Source: Nepenthes gracilis
Taxonomy: Eukaryota; Streptophyta; Magnoliopsida; Caryophyllales; Nepenthaceae
Direction of reading: 5' to 3'
DNA: 64,000 nt
Assembly (NCBI GenBank): GCA_033239525.1
Contig: BSYO01000014.1
Span: 2,989,351 to 3,053,350, forward strand
Positions 45,795-60,808 of this stretch are shown here, piece after piece (the first letter of the stretch is position 1; every line of letters begins with the position of its first letter). Under the pieces are notes generated by a model. That model was not told the origin of the DNA, searched no databases, and was given only the letters and a program-made list of their open reading frames with translations. The position numbers were made by a program, and so were the translations under genes.

Positions 45795-45905
45795 TTGAAA
45801 GTAGCATTAATTTTTTTAAAAATAATGTGATTATATTTTATTAGATTAAATTGAGTAAAATAATAAAAACAATTTTATATAATCGATTCTACTATTAGGT
45901 TGGCC
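45795..45905 (+). repeat. SINE 3' tail remnant
   Basis: TTAAATTGAGTAAAATAATA and TTATATAATCGATTCTACTA match the tail seen at 7230 and 18235, with decay. Confidence 0.45.
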
Positions 45906-46105
45906 ACAAGGTCCAAGAAATAAATCGGAGAGAATAACAAGCCTCCACATGTCTCCTTAATGCCACGTCAAGATGACACGTAGACCATCGCCATCGCTCT
46001 CCATGCCCAGCTACATCTGAAGATCGTTTGCCTAAATTAACCGGAGTTTGTTATTATTTTTATTTCTCCGGCCACCGGATTCCTCCATTGACGACCGATT
46101 TGAGG

Positions 46106-46467
46106 ATGGTTAGCTGCCGCTGTTCTAGCTGCGTGCTGCTCTCCTTCATCTCGACCCTCCTCCCCATATCCACTCTCTTCAACGCTGCTTACCTTCACGA
46201 TTCCCTCTCAAGGTCTCCGCTTCTTACACTCTCTTTGAAGCAAATTATACGAAGCCTCAGTTCAGATGAATGTTATTTAATTTTTCTTATTTTTTTCTAA
46301 AAAATTAATTTCTAACAGTATTATCAAACAAGCTGCCTCACATCTGAGATATGTGATTGAATCTTTTTCATTTTTCTTTTTTCAGAACGGTGCGTACAGA
46401 GACAGCTAAGGGAAGAGAGGAGGAGATGAACATTATACGAGTGATTCCCTCCAAAACTCCAAATTAA
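46106..46467 (+). CDS. Two-exon gene for a 62-residue, probably secreted peptide
   Basis: Exon 1 (46106-46212) encodes MVSCRCSSCVLLSFIST followed by LLPISTLFNAAYLHDSLS, a cysteine-rich start and hydrophobic stretch like a signal peptide. A donor TCAAG/GTCTCC and an acceptor TTTTTTCAG/AACGG give a 173-base intron. Exon 2 (46386-46467) adds TVRTETAKGREEEM and ends IRVIPSKTPN before TAA. Splice sites and phase agree. The family is not recognised. A basic or acidic linker and a short C-terminal segment with R-x-I-P-S resemble precursors of small signalling peptides of the CLE type, but the rest of a CLE motif is absent. It could be a decayed CLE gene or a lineage-specific peptide; no homology support is available here. 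Confidence 0.5.
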
Positions 46468-47282
46468 AATAAAAAAAATTAAAGTTTAGTTTTGATAAAC
46501 TTGTCAAAAATTGCAATTTGGGGTAGGCTATTTTTCTTATTTTCTTTCTGTAAAGAATAAATTTGATCACATTATAGTCCAATTTGTGAAAATGCACAAG
46601 CAAAGACCATCCTAACTGCTGAAACAAGGCATGGGATTATGAGCCTTGTTAGAACCCGTCTATCATCAATGGCTAAAATTAAAAGTTAGATAGATAAAGC
46701 CCACGATGAAAATAAACATGGTGCAAATACAACCTTCTTCAAGAGGGTTTAACAGATAGGCTACATGATAAGATTGAATATTTATTGAAATTTTTTGATA
46801 TAATTTTTCTATTTATCTACTTAAGTTTTAATCTTAATTGTTGTGTGGGTAGGGGAGCCTTCTCATGCAAAGGACCCGAGCATCTTTCAAAATTTCTCCA
46901 TAATAGGGAAAAAAAGAAGAAAAAGGGTCTCACCCACGAAGTGGTGAGCCCATTGAAAAATTAATAAAAAATAAAAAAGGTAAAAATAAAACCCGTGAAG
47001 ATGAGAGAAACCTGCACATCATATTTATGAAGCACGGTGGGACGGGCATTTCTAGTCGGTAGGACAGTCGGCATTTAAGGAGTTAAACTGCAGCGCAGAA
47101 AAGAGACAATGCAGAAGACGACTGAGTTTAGGGGAAACCAGCCTAGGAACCCATATATATATACATAATACAATTTTTGATAGCATGGTTGTCTTTTGAC
47201 AGCAACCAATCCGCCAAGTACCTACTACCTGTAATCCCTTCTGTCAAGTCCATCAAAGCTCATGGCATCAGAATTGACATCC
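46468..47282. other. Intergenic, with repeat family B copy 3
   Basis: 46765-46890 contains ATTGAATATTTATTGAAAT and GTGGGTAGGGGAGCC in the order seen in family B. The part near 47150-47282 is presumably the 3' untranslated region of the minus-strand SUMO gene. Confidence 0.45.
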
Positions 47283-50004
<2,722 letters not shown>

Positions 50005-50229
50005 CTTCTCTGATTCTCCCTCTTCGAGCTACTGCTTAGTCAACACGCGAATTTATCCTCCTCCTCTTCTCTCTCTCTCTCTCTCTGAGTTCCCAATCCC
50101 CCCTTCCCCTTCTCTCCCTCCCACCGACTCTTTATTCCCCAATTCAATGCAATTAAACGCAATGAGACTGGTTGAAGCCGTACAAAAATTTTCAAATCTC
50201 AATGGGCAAAACGGTCACTTCATCAACTA

Positions 50230-51790
50230 ATCAAAGAAATAAAATTTTCCGTAGTTACTGCAAAGTAATAAATAATAAATAATAATAACTTGAAATGTCT
50301 ATAATATTTCTTGCTATAAATTTATCATTTATTATAGTCGTTTAATTATTTTTTTATTTAAATTTTTATCTTTTAAATTTTTTAGATAATAAGATGGTAT
50401 TTATATTTATTAATATTTTTATATTATTTAGCCTTTTGATCGATTTTATATTATATTTATTGTAACTCTTTATTATATTTTTAATTCTATATAAGGATAT
50501 TTAAGATAAATTAGTGATATTGAAAAATATCACTAATTTTCAAAGAACAAATTTTCTTATAATATATATATAAGCACTTAATAGTGTTCTAACAAAAAAA
50601 TTATGTAAGTCTCTTCCTCAAATTAATATATTTAATATCATATTTATAATTATTTTTAAATAATAATTATATTATTATGAATAAGTAAATAATTTTATTA
50701 CTCTTAACCAAAAGTTTATAAAAGTATTATTTTATTTATCTAAAAAATTAAAAGACATGGATAATTAATTTCGTTATCTTATTCGTAGAAAATGTTACAT
50801 CTTATGAAATTTTAATTCGTTAGTATTGACATTTTTAGAAAGAAGTATTTATTTTGGATTCTTGATTGATAGTGCAAAAAGTAATGGTATATGATTGATA
50901 GACAGTATTATAACTTGTATAATTCTTAAAAATAAAAGAATATATATATATTTTTAAGGCTTAAAATTAAGCAATATTAATGTCAATACCATATCGGGTC
51001 CATTAAATCTAATTGAAGGCTCCAAAAGAGCATTATCATGCTACCAAATGACACAATATTTACATCGACAATGCTCCATTTTCTTTAAGATTTAGAAGAA
51101 ATTTATTGAGCTTTAAAGATATAAGTCGAAATGATTTTAATGTTGAGATTGCCAACAATGATAACAAAGAGTATCTTTGTCATTGATCAGTATATTGAAC
51201 CCATGGATCATCTCAAAGCACATGAAAGTATTAATTCGAAGAGCACAGAGTCCAATATTGATTCAATTTTAATTAGAATAAATGGGCAGGCAGAGATAAA
51301 TCGGCCAACGGTATCAATGGTTTAAAGACCAAGTTTAACAAGGCTTAAAAGTGCTTGGATTGACAAACTCACATCCATACATTAGGCTCACAAAATAACT
51401 TCAAAAAGGACCCATTTGAGAAATACCTTTTAGCTTATGCTATGAAGTAGAGGTGTAGTCCTAGCGGAAATAGGTTTTGTCAAGCTATCGGGCGAAGAGC
51501 TTTTCTCCGCATTAAAATTTTAAACTTTTAAGTAGTATGGCGAGTTAGTGATGAGCATAGTATCAATTAAACTGGACTAATTTATTTGCATACTGAACCC
51601 ATATACCAACTTAGAAACACAAAAATATTAATTTGCTCACTAGGCCCTAGCTCAAAAAATATAGAGTCTAATGCGTGCACGCTCCGGCTTGAATTGGATT
51701 CTTCTCGATGGTCTAATTCACCGAGTACTAATCCTGCCGAACAAGAGGTTAGCGTTATCGGACTGAAACACTAAAGTCGATCGGTCTTCA
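50230..51790. other. AT-rich intergenic region
   Basis: It is strongly AT-rich up to about 51000 and mixed afterwards. ATTGAACCCAT occurs at 51195 and a related TACTGAACCCAT at 51589, suggesting a decayed local duplication. No gene was recognised. Confidence 0.5.
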
Positions 51791-51879
51791 AAGAAAGAAA
51801 TCAAATGCGTGAGCAATGGAAGGGAAGAGAGTGTTTTGTTCTAGATGTCGAGAGACGCCCTGTCTCGTATCCGGATGGT

Positions 51880-52552
51880 GGGAGCGGAAGAGAGAGAGAC
51901 TTGTTCGTTGCTGAGTTTGATCGTGTTTGAGAGTTTGGGCGCGAGAGTCGAGCTTGTTTCTCGGAATTAGGGTTTTCTGTGAGAGTGATTCAAATGAATG
52001 AGGATTCTAGAGGTTTATTTTATGGGCCGGAGAGTAACCATCCTTCTTTGGAAGGCGTGATCCCTCTGTCTCTACTATTCCTTATGCCGGTTGCCAAGGT
52101 GGGCATGATCCTTTCCTTCGAGGAGGCAACAGCTTTTATTAACGTCCTTCCTTTTCGGTACATGGTCGTTGGGGCTGCCTTGGGTCAGGAATCGGGAAGA
52201 TCCGGCGCCTTCCTTATTTGAAGGCGCCCGATCTTGTCAATATCCTTTCTACGAGTGTAAATTGAGATCGTAGAAAGGCAATCAATTGGTTCTTGGTGTG
52301 GTTCTTATTTGTTGTTGTTATGTAGAATTTAAAATGGAAGGCTGGAGAAACGAAGGGAGAATAATCAATATTGATAGAGTGTAATAATTTTATTTAAATA
52401 AAGGCGTAATTTGAGTCAACATTAAGTTGACGTTTGATAAGTTGCCCGACGGTGACGCGGCACATTTGATGGGCTTTCCACCTCCCTGGGCAAAAATAAT
52501 AAATGTTACCTGGCCTTCTTGGGCTCCGTTGAGCATTTTTGAACCCATTATT
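51880..52552 (-). mobile_element. LTR fragment related to the Tat element, reverse orientation
   Basis: GGCGCCTTCCTTATTTGAAG (52206-52225) and the following GATCTTGTCAATATCC are the reverse complement of a segment of the LTRs at 20400 and 30750. The right edge ACCCATTA corresponds to the LTR start TGATGGGT on the minus strand, and CTTCTTGGGCTCCGTTG matches sequence near the LTR start. The left boundary is not defined. Confidence 0.6.
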
Positions 52553-53099
52553 TCCCCACCAGATTTTTCTTGGCTTTAATTATAATGGAAGATTTTAGTC
52601 AAGTGGTTGAGTAATTGTTGAATAGATTTAGTCACAGACCCAAATGGTTGGATATTCAAATGTCAAACAAAATGGTTAATTTAACAGAGTTTTCAATCTT
52701 ATTGAGCAATTAATCCAGTCTGGTGGTTTATATATTTTACAATTAGTCTAGGTAAGATTTACTAACTGACCAATGTTAACCATTTATCACAAATAGTTCA
52801 CTGCTTTTAGAAAAACCCCATAATCAAAATTTGTACAATTACAATTATATTCTATTCACTGTTGGTTAGTTTTTTTTAAAAGAAACTATATTCAATTGGT
52901 GACATGGATATAAATATATTCCACTTTCCTTAAAAAAAGAGAAATTTTAGAAAGGATTATTATCTTCTAAGAAACTTGATCTTCCGTAAAATATGGAACC
53001 AAGTCCTTAACCTCTCTCTCTCTCTCATTCTTCTAATTTCTTATATTCCACATTTTCAAAAAAAGTTACTAATTTGAGTGTCGAATGATAAATTGGAGA

Positions 53100-53295
53100 G
53101 TGAATCTCAATTTCTTTGTGATTCTTATTTGTTGTTGTTATGTGTAGGATTTAAATGGAAGGCCCAATAATTTTATTTGAATCGTAATTTAAATTCTAAA
53201 TACACTTTACATTTGATGGTTCACAAAAATAATATACCTTTTTTCCATCACCATTGATTTCTTTCCCACTAGATTTTTCCTTAGTAAGATTTTAT
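53100..53295. repeat. Diverged duplicate of 52297-52580
   Basis: CTTATTTGTTGTTGTTATGT, AATTTTATTTGAATC and ACTAGATTTTTCCTT occur here in the same order as in 52300-52580, about 800 bp away. The second copy is shorter. Confidence 0.6.
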
Positions 53296-53483
53296 TGTGG
53301 CATATTATTTGTGCATGATCCAATAGGAAATGCTATGAGTTCACAATTGATGATCAATAACTAATTATTTTTTATTATTACTTTTTTATTATTTTTTTAA
53401 AAATTTTTAGATGACAAAACAATATCTATATTCATTACTTTTTTTTATATTTTTTGATCTTTTATTTAATTTGTCATTATATT

Positions 53484-54347
53484 TGTTGGGCGATATAATG
53501 GCATGCAAAAACACGGCACAGAAGAAAGCCCGGAATAGAGGCCCAGGCCCGACACCAAGACCTGGTAAAGTCTAAGAAGTCTAGTCGCTTATGAAGAAGC
53601 TCGGGAACCGAACTCAAGTGCCGGGTCTGAGGCGAAAGAACGGACGCTCTCACGAGTCCGCAGAAGCTCACAAGGTGCCTCCCACTCTGCGACTCAGGAT
53701 GCCCGCCGGGGGTGATCTCAAGGCCGGAATGCTGGGCTGAGCAACTTCGCCGATTCAAACAAACCCGCAACCACTACCCGATAGAGCGCGCTCAACGCAC
53801 GCCTACTAAATCAAGATCACTGTATCGTGAGCTGCCCGGGCCAGCCGGCTACTCGCATCTTTCACCGCGCGTCGTGTCATTAAAAAGAGTTAAACGAGTG
53901 GATCGACGCTCTCAACCACGATGGGCGCTTGGCGTGTTTCCTCCCAACGGCACCGTTCCCTATAAATACCAAGAAAGTCCTTTCTAAAGGGACCAGACTT
54001 TACTCTCATATTAGCTCCATTAGGGACTCCTTCCCCAAAAATCAGCTCCATAAAGAAGGGCAAAAGACTCCCGTGAAAGATAGTTTTTCAAGAGAATACA
54101 AACAAGAGGTAGGGAAGGGATTAACTCACAACTATCTTTGTAAAGACTTCAACCCAAATAAATAAACACTTTTAGTCACTGAAATTTCGTGGTTTTTTCT
54201 CCCCATTCAAGAGGAGGTTTTCACGTAAAAATTGATGTCATCTTTATCTCGGCCCAACACCTCAAAACACTTTGTGTTGCTTTAACCACGGATTCGCCGG
54301 ACACCGCCAACCTCTGCATCTCTGGGCCAAGTAACCAGAACGCAACA
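53484..54347 (+). mobile_element. Solo LTR 3 with ATATT target duplication
   Basis: The 864-bp segment starts TGTTGGGCGATATAATGG and ends GTAACCAGAACGCAACA. Perfect ATATT copies flank it (53479-53483 and 54348-54352). A TATA box, TATAAATA, lies at 53961-53968 and an AATAAA at 54158-54163, in the order expected for U3-R of a plus-strand LTR. The superfamily is not determined. No internal region remains. Confidence 0.88.
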
Positions 54348-54352
54348 ATATT

Positions 54353-55317
54353 CATTGTAATTTCTTATTATATATATATAATTTTATATAATGGTATTTG
54401 AGATGAATATGTGTACACATATGTGAAAGAGAAGTAAAAAAATTAAGAGAATTGGGAAATATTATTAATTTTGAAATAATTAATTTTCTACTTCTTTTAT
54501 TCTTATGGTACCTCTTATTCTATTTTTCTTTTATTCTTCAATATTTTTATAAGTTTTTAATATCCAATATTACCATCTCCTAATAGGGTGTTTTGTTTTG
54601 TTTTGTTTTTTTTTTAAAAAAATGGCTATAAATAATATTATTGAAAAAAATTAAAGTATATTTTATAAAATATCTTATATTTATAAAAGTTATAAATATA
54701 TTTTTATTAAAAAAATAGATTTTTTTTAAAAAAATATTAATAGAATTTTTTTGGCTAGACTTTTGGAGTCAAACTTTTAATGAATTATCACAAGGAAACA
54801 CCAAACTCCCAACCACTATTACAAGACATGTCTACTAGTCCAAAAAATGGGGCTTAATAAAACCAAATTTAATGAGTCATGTAGAGCCAAAAATAATAAT
54901 AATAAAATAAATAAAATAAAAAAAAATAATAATAAATAATAATAATAAATAATAAAGCTCTTTGGTGGTGCCCACTTGGTAAAGTAGAATAAATATATAT
55001 AGCAATTGGTAAAGATAAAAGTATCATATTATTTATTTTATAAATTAATTAATGTTATATTATTTATTTTATAACTAATAATATTTGGTAGTCAATTATT
55101 GAGCCAAGGGACAAGGACTTGGGCCTGAAAAATGAGCATTTTATTTTTTTAAAAATATATTATTAGATTTAAATTTAATATTAATATTTAAAACATAAAA
55201 GGTATTAAAAATAGATATTTTTTTAATTTTTTATAATATAAAAGTTAATTGAAAGTTAAAATTAATATTAAAAATATTAATAAAATAGCTATTTAGATCT
55301 AATGGCTCAAACTGAAA
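54353..55317. other. AT-rich intergenic region
   Basis: It contains an (AATA)n/(AAT)n microsatellite at about 54890-54955 and poly-A/T runs. No gene was recognised. Confidence 0.6.
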
Positions 55318-55322
55318 TCAAG

Positions 55323-56283
55323 TGATGGGTATCACAGAAATTGACCTGGCCTCAAAAGTCAACGTAGCTGGCATGACGGACACTTTAACGGCCTTGGAAT
55401 CGGAGGCATCGCCTAAAAACGCGCAGGCCTCAATCTTGCACGTTGGCCAACTGGAAAAGACTTCTAAGATAACGCACACGCACCACCAACGCGAACGCCG
55501 ACCGAATCACTTATAACAATGATAAAAACAAAAGACTTTACGTCACGCCCATTCAAGCCCACGTCCGGCCGTCAGATGGCCACTTAAGACTTTCCTAACA
55601 ATTCCCACGATCTCTACTGATCCCAAAAAGGATATTGACAAAATCGACGCTTTACTCGTAAGGAAGACGCCAGATTTTTTCAATCTCCTGCCAAATGGGA
55701 TGCTCCAATAGTAAAAAACGCAGAAGGAAGGTAAGTGATTTGGAAAGTCGCTGACCACCATGGAAGGAAACTATTTCATTCTTTTGGCAATGGGTATCAA
55801 TTCTGAACGGCAAGCCAACCAAAGAATCAGGCAAGGATCACTCCTTCCAAAGAAGGGAGATCACCTGCTCAACTATAAGTAAGCTCTGGAACTCTCGTCC
55901 CAGGCATGCTTTCTGTTACCAACGCTTTTTGTTATAAACGCTTTCAGTTACTTACGCTATCTAATACTAACGCAAACACTGATTCTCGCAAGCTATTGCT
56001 AATACAACAACGACACTTCTCCAATTTCTACTACTGAAAAACCTATGGCGTATAAGCGCGCCTCTCGCGACCGTTTACTGCCTCCCTACCTTCCAAATTC
56101 AAGAGGACAGCTTCGTCTCTCTTTCATCTGAAAAACACACACACACACTCTCTCTCTTTCTCAATTTTCGATTCTGCACCTTCTTATCTTTCGGCTGCAT
56201 CGTTCTGCCGCGAAATACATCGACAATTTTTCGCCGACACATCTCGACCTCCCGCTCTTTCAGAAGAATGCCATATGATCTAA
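55323..56283 (+). mobile_element. Tat-related LTR or solo LTR, plus orientation
   Basis: It starts TGATGGGTATCAC, like the 3' LTR at 30147. It carries AAAAGTCAACG, GATCCCAAAAAGGATATTGA and GGAAGACGCCAGAT, all with counterparts in that LTR. TCAAG precedes it (55318-55322), and TCAAG occurs at 56284-56288, a possible target duplication. The implied right end CTAAC is not the usual CA. Confidence 0.6.
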
Positions 56284-56289
56284 CTCAAG

Positions 56290-56931
56290 AAATGGTGTTG
56301 AAACCAGGACAAGCGGATCATCCCGAATCTATTCAAAGTTCGGATTCAGGACATATCAAACTGTTAAATTAAAAAAACATTAATAATTAAAATTTGAATA
56401 TTTAATAATATTATCTAAAATTATTTTTTAAAAAAATTTAACTCATATTTAACAATAAAAAAAATTAAAATATTTGAAATAGGAAGAATATTTCTCTCTC
56501 TTGTGTATTAATTTCCGGGGCCAATCTTATACACAAACATTCCTAATATTATCCCCTCTCTCACACCATAATTAATAATTAAATAAAAAGAAAAAAAGAA
56601 AAAAAAGACGAAGGAATTGAACTGAGAGTTCTTTCGGTTGCTTGTGGGGGAAAGGGAAGGCAGAGTAATCGAGAAAGGAAAAAGGAAGAAGGCAAAAGAA
56701 CTGCCATCATCGGCATCCATCAATCTTCCCACCCGCACAGTTTTAAGAGAGAGAAAGTGGAGGTAAACGGGAGAAGGAAAATTCAAAAGAACTCACAGAG
56801 ACAGGGACGGGGAGGGGGGGGGGTGGGGTTATTTCATCTTCCTCCATATCTACCTAAGCTTGTGCTCTCTTTCTCTCGCCGTCTGATTTTTGGTTGCTGG
56901 GCTGCTTTTCCTTGTTTTCTGCGTTCCGACG
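56290..56931 (+). promoter_or_regulatory. ERF upstream region
   Basis: AT-rich up to about 56500, then GA-rich, with a G-run at 56809-56829. CT-rich sequence precedes the ATG. No TATA box can be fixed with confidence. Confidence 0.35.
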
Positions 56932-57654
56932 ATGCGGAGGGAAAGAGAAGCCGCAGCCACAAAGGTAACGGCGGAGGTGAACAGCGGATCTAGGGTGAAC
57001 GTCAAGTTCCGAGGAGTTAGAAAGAGGCCGTGGGGCCGATTCGCGGCGGAGATAAGAGACCCGTGGAAGAAGACTCGCGTTTGGCTCGGGACGTTCGATT
57101 CGGCGGAGGACGCTGCCCGGGCGTACGATACGGCGGCGCGGACATTCCGCGGCCCCAAGGCGAAGACGAACTTCCCGGTCTCCTCTTCCTCGCCGCTGAA
57201 TCCGACATACGATCCCTTGTCCCCTCCCCGCGCTCTGGCTGGCGGCGTGGCCGTGTTGGATCCGTATGGCCGCCATAAGGCCAACGCGGCGTTGCCCCAC
57301 GTTGGCGGAAGCGGCGTCGATTTCGCCGATCAGTGTGACGATGGCGGCGGCGTGAACATACAGAGGCCGGTTTCGAGTAGTATGAGCAGCACGGTCGAGT
57401 CGTACAGCGGCCCTAGACCGGCAGCGTTGAAGACAATCATCGCAGCGCCGCCGCCTAGAAGGCGTCCCATGACGACTGAGGTGGCTCCGGGGGATTGCCA
57501 TAGTGACTGCGATTCGTCATCTTCGGTGATCGACGAAGATGGAGACATTGCTTCATCTTCTTTCCGGAAACCCCTGGCTTTCGATCTAAATCTCCCGCCA
57601 TTGGATGATGTGGATCTCGGGTTCGTTGATTATGACACGGCTCTGCGCCTCTGA
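56932..57654 (+). CDS. ERF: AP2/ERF transcription repressor with EAR motif (group VIII, ERF3/ERF7-like)
   Basis: A 240-residue, single-exon protein binds GCC-box type promoters and represses them. The AP2 domain spans about residues 26-82, with [37 protein letters not shown] and [10 protein letters not shown]. The C-terminal [15 protein letters not shown] contains the DLNLPP (EAR) motif near residue 218, which recruits TOPLESS or SAP18-type co-repressors. The middle is low complexity with Ser-rich and Pro-Arg runs. I chose ATG 56932 because [10 protein letters not shown] resembles starts of this group; an in-frame start at 56890 would only add a hydrophobic 14-residue extension. The absence of introns is normal for ERFs. 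It looks intact. Confidence 0.93.
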   Translation: MRREREAAATKVTAEVNSGSRVNVKFRGVRKRPWGRFAAEIRDPWKKTRVWLGTFDSAEDAARAYDTAARTFRGPKAKTNFPVSSSSPLNPTYDPLSPPRALAGGVAVLDPYGRHKANAALPHVGGSGVDFADQCDDGGGVNIQRPVSSSMSSTVESYSGPRPAALKTIIAAPPPRRRPMTTEVAPGDCHSDCDSSSSVIDEDGDIASSSFRKPLAFDLNLPPLDDVDLGFVDYDTALRL

Positions 57655-58510
57655 TGCCGCCTGCCGCGTTGACGACTATGAAGAGTGATTCTCTCTCATT
57701 TGCCCTTTTCTCCCTCTAAAATCTTTGATGCGGAAGAAGTAGGATCAATGAAGATCTGATGATATGTTGTTTGAAGAGAACTATTAATCTTTTCTTATTC
57801 CCTTACATATTTTGATCATCAATTTTTTTTTTAAAAAATTGGGAATTTAGAACTTGCCTGATCTTCATTGACAAATCTGGGTTTCTTCATCCATGATCAT
57901 GCTTTTACCCCCAAAAAAAAAAAAAAAAAAAGGCAAAGAGGAAGAATTGTGGGTTTTTACCGGGTTGCAGATGGATGTATCAGAAAGATCAGTTGAATAG
58001 AGGTTCTTTATGTCCATTGTTCCTTGTTGAGAAAAACCTATGGAAAGTCTGAAAGTCTGATTCAACGATTAAAGAGAAGTTTCCATCTCCTGAACTTTTT
58101 TCTAGCGAAAAATCTGATTGAATGCGTTGTGGCTCTGGCTGTGGTGGGAGCAATGTGTTCTTTCTTTCTATCTTTCAGATACCTTAGACCCTGGGAAAAC
58201 AATTTTCTTGTCATGTCACTCCATTGGCCGCCGCCCGGCGGCGCTGGTGCCGGTGACTGTGGCGGTGGAGCCCTCGAATTTTCTCGAGGTGAAATCGGAG
58301 CCCTGAAATTTGATTAGACTCTCATAGTCTAAGGACGACTTTCACGCCACCCCCCCAAAAAAAAAAAAAAAAAAAGCACTACCACATGTTTCTATGGCTA
58401 TTTGCATGCATATGGTGGTAAATTTTGTGGTGGAGATTAAATCATCTTTAGCCATCTTTAGAATCTATCTTGATGGCATTATTGATATGATCAAATTTAT
58501 TGCATTTGTA
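57655..58510. other. ERF 3' region and following intergenic sequence
   Basis: Poly-A runs lie at 57911-57931 and 58354-58376, possibly old retroposon tails. The ORFs here have no recognised domain. Confidence 0.4.
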
Positions 58511-58514
58511 GGGC

Positions 58515-58612
58515 AGATAAATACCTCTTTTTTATTGCACCCCAAATGGTGGAATGAATGTACAAGCCGATTTATATAGTCGATTTGACTTAGTATGATT
58601 CAATACTTACGC
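58515..58612 (+). repeat. SINE 3' tail remnant
   Basis: GGTGGAATGAATGTACAAGC and TTTATATAGTCGATTTGACT resemble the tail seen in the CNOT9 and GGP introns. Confidence 0.4.
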
Positions 58613-59735
58613 ACCGTCAAGGACCAAATCTAATGCCCCTATCCCATTGCGAGTTTAGGTCAAGTTGTTTATGGGCTTTATTTTTTGTGGAGACGGAGTC
58701 TTTCTATTCATCATCCCGTATCAAATGTATTTTCGGTCATCGGTTGCGGACTCACAACAAGATGAAATGAACACCAAAAGCACTAAGCACTCTAACACTC
58801 GTGTTTATTTTCATGTAATTTCCTTCTCTAGATGTGTGAAAACCTATGGTCCCCGGCCTCTTAGGAGGGCTCCTTGTCGGGCAAGAATTAGGTTTTCTAG
58901 GGTTGGGCCCTCTTTGGTTTCCCTTTGGGATACGGGTGATTTGAGTTTCAATCCAAGTTTAAGGAGCGATTGGGGGCATCTGCCCCCGGCACTTATCCGT
59001 TGTTATGATACTTGAATGAATTACAAGACAAGATTTGTTATGATATATAAACACCACAAGTGTATGATTCTTGTCGCATAACAATTAGTAGATTCTAATA
59101 TTAACGTACAAATATAACCGTGATGGTTCTCATACGTATGAGTTTTTTATTCTTGGAAAAAAAAAATCAAATTTGATGTAGTAACACTCGATTTAACTTA
59201 AAATGATCAGATTTTATGTGTTTTAACTTTTATTTTGGATTAGGTTTGAATAAAAACCCGAGATTTTATGATTGGGGTTACGATTTGCTATGCCACAAAT
59301 GTCGTGATTTGAAACACGTACAATACGGTACAGTGAAAATAAATATGAATCTTCCATCAATTATGAGCTACTATTTCTTTCCAAATGAATACAAGAATAC
59401 AATATAACTAAATATATAAGTTATATAATAATATTTAATAAGAATAACTTTTATTAACCATGAAAATATTATGATATAACATTCGAACAAATTTACTATA
59501 AAATGTATAACTATAAATAACTTTGTTCGAGAGCTTTTACAATAACTTGTGTAAATAATGATTAAATATTAATTCTTAACACACTTAACAACTTATAATA
59601 GAAAACTTTAATGAAAATACGAGCAGTTAATTGATAATATTTCCTATGGTCAAAGCTAAAACAACACATAAAAAATTGGCGAATGATGGAACTCGATTCG
59701 AGTGCCAACCGTTTGACGAAAATCTCCGCATTCTT
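58613..59735. other. Intergenic, no gene recognised
   Basis: A 116-codon ORF at 58665-59015 has CRARIRFSRVGPSLVSLWDT-like sequence that I do not recognise; it may be a relic of a mobile element. The remainder is AT-rich. Confidence 0.4.
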
Positions 59736-59739
59736 TTCT

Positions 59740-60627
59740 ATTGCGTTTGCGCGTTCCAGCCGTCTATCTATCGAAGCACAAGCAGCTTTGTGCATTTGTG
59801 GACGGACGGAAACGGGCAACACAAAGTAAGTCGATAATGAACGGTTGAAAAGAAGTTCGAGGACGTAAAGAGAACACGCGATTTACGTAGAAAACCCCGT
59901 TATGTAAGAAAGGGTAAAAAACCACTGAATGTATTTAAGAAATCGAAGTTTCACTATAACGGTGAAAGAACACAACGGGGGCTGTGGAACGATTTGTTTC
60001 CACAGTGAGCTACAACATAAGAAGTCTTGCCTCTTTTTTCCTCACTTTTCCTCTTTTCTCTCGAGAATTCTTCACCAAGTGTGCTCAAACAGAAATTTCT
60101 AGGAATCCCCCCCTTGTGGCCTGAAGGGGGATATTTATAAAGGAGATGGTGCCGTTAGAAAGGGGACACGTGACACCAAGCGCGTGGTGCCTTCGCCACC
60201 GACTCTGCAGGTGCCGCGTGATAGGGACACTTATCACGCCCTGAGATACGGCATGCGGGCGCCGCTCTCCGGGTATGGCGTGTCGAGGTTGGATAACTTG
60301 TGGGCAGCGCGTGCTTTATGAGTCATTTGGTTCAGCATCCCTCGGTCATTTTGGTTTTATCCCGAGGACATGAGAACGTTGCGTCACCGTCCTTGTGGCT
60401 TGCTGATGACGCCACCCGTGGCGTGGCGCCCTCGCTCTCATTTGGGTCAAAATGTCCTCCCGACCGCTATTCATATTATTTCAGCTTCTCGCTTTAAATC
60501 GCGGACGCTTGGGACCAACTTAGTTTTTTGGGCCTAGTTGGGATCGTGGGCCTCTTGGGCTAATTTACCCTTGTGATCTTCTAGGCCCGCAATCGCAATT
60601 TTGGACCTTGGGTTCCGGGACCCATCA
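59740..60627 (-). mobile_element. LTR-like sequence, reverse orientation, ends uncertain
   Basis: The right edge GGTTCCGGGACCCATCA reads TGATGGGTCCCGGAACC on the minus strand, a usual LTR start. GATTTACGTAGAAAACCCCG near 59880 resembles the R/U5 end of plant LTRs. No second LTR, coding region or clear target duplication was found. Confidence 0.45.
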
Positions 60628-60808
60628 TTTTCTATCATTTTGTTTGATATCCATTGTGTTTAAAATGCTCCACATTTAACCTAAAAGTCACAAAAGAATT
60701 TTTATAGCCTCAACTTACATTTAAATACAATTGGCAAAAAACTGTATGTATACACCTGTATAGCACCAATGCACCTCAGACGTTGATATTATTGCTTTTG
60801 GTGTACGT

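Noticed and set aside
56890..56931. An earlier in-frame start for the ERF.
   Set aside because: It adds a hydrophobic stretch not expected in ERF proteins; [10 protein letters not shown] at 56932 fits better.
59816..60627. A pair of LTRs between 59.8 and 61.5 kb forming one element.
   Set aside because: The 59740-60627 sequence does not match the Copia LTRs, so it is kept as a separate fragment.
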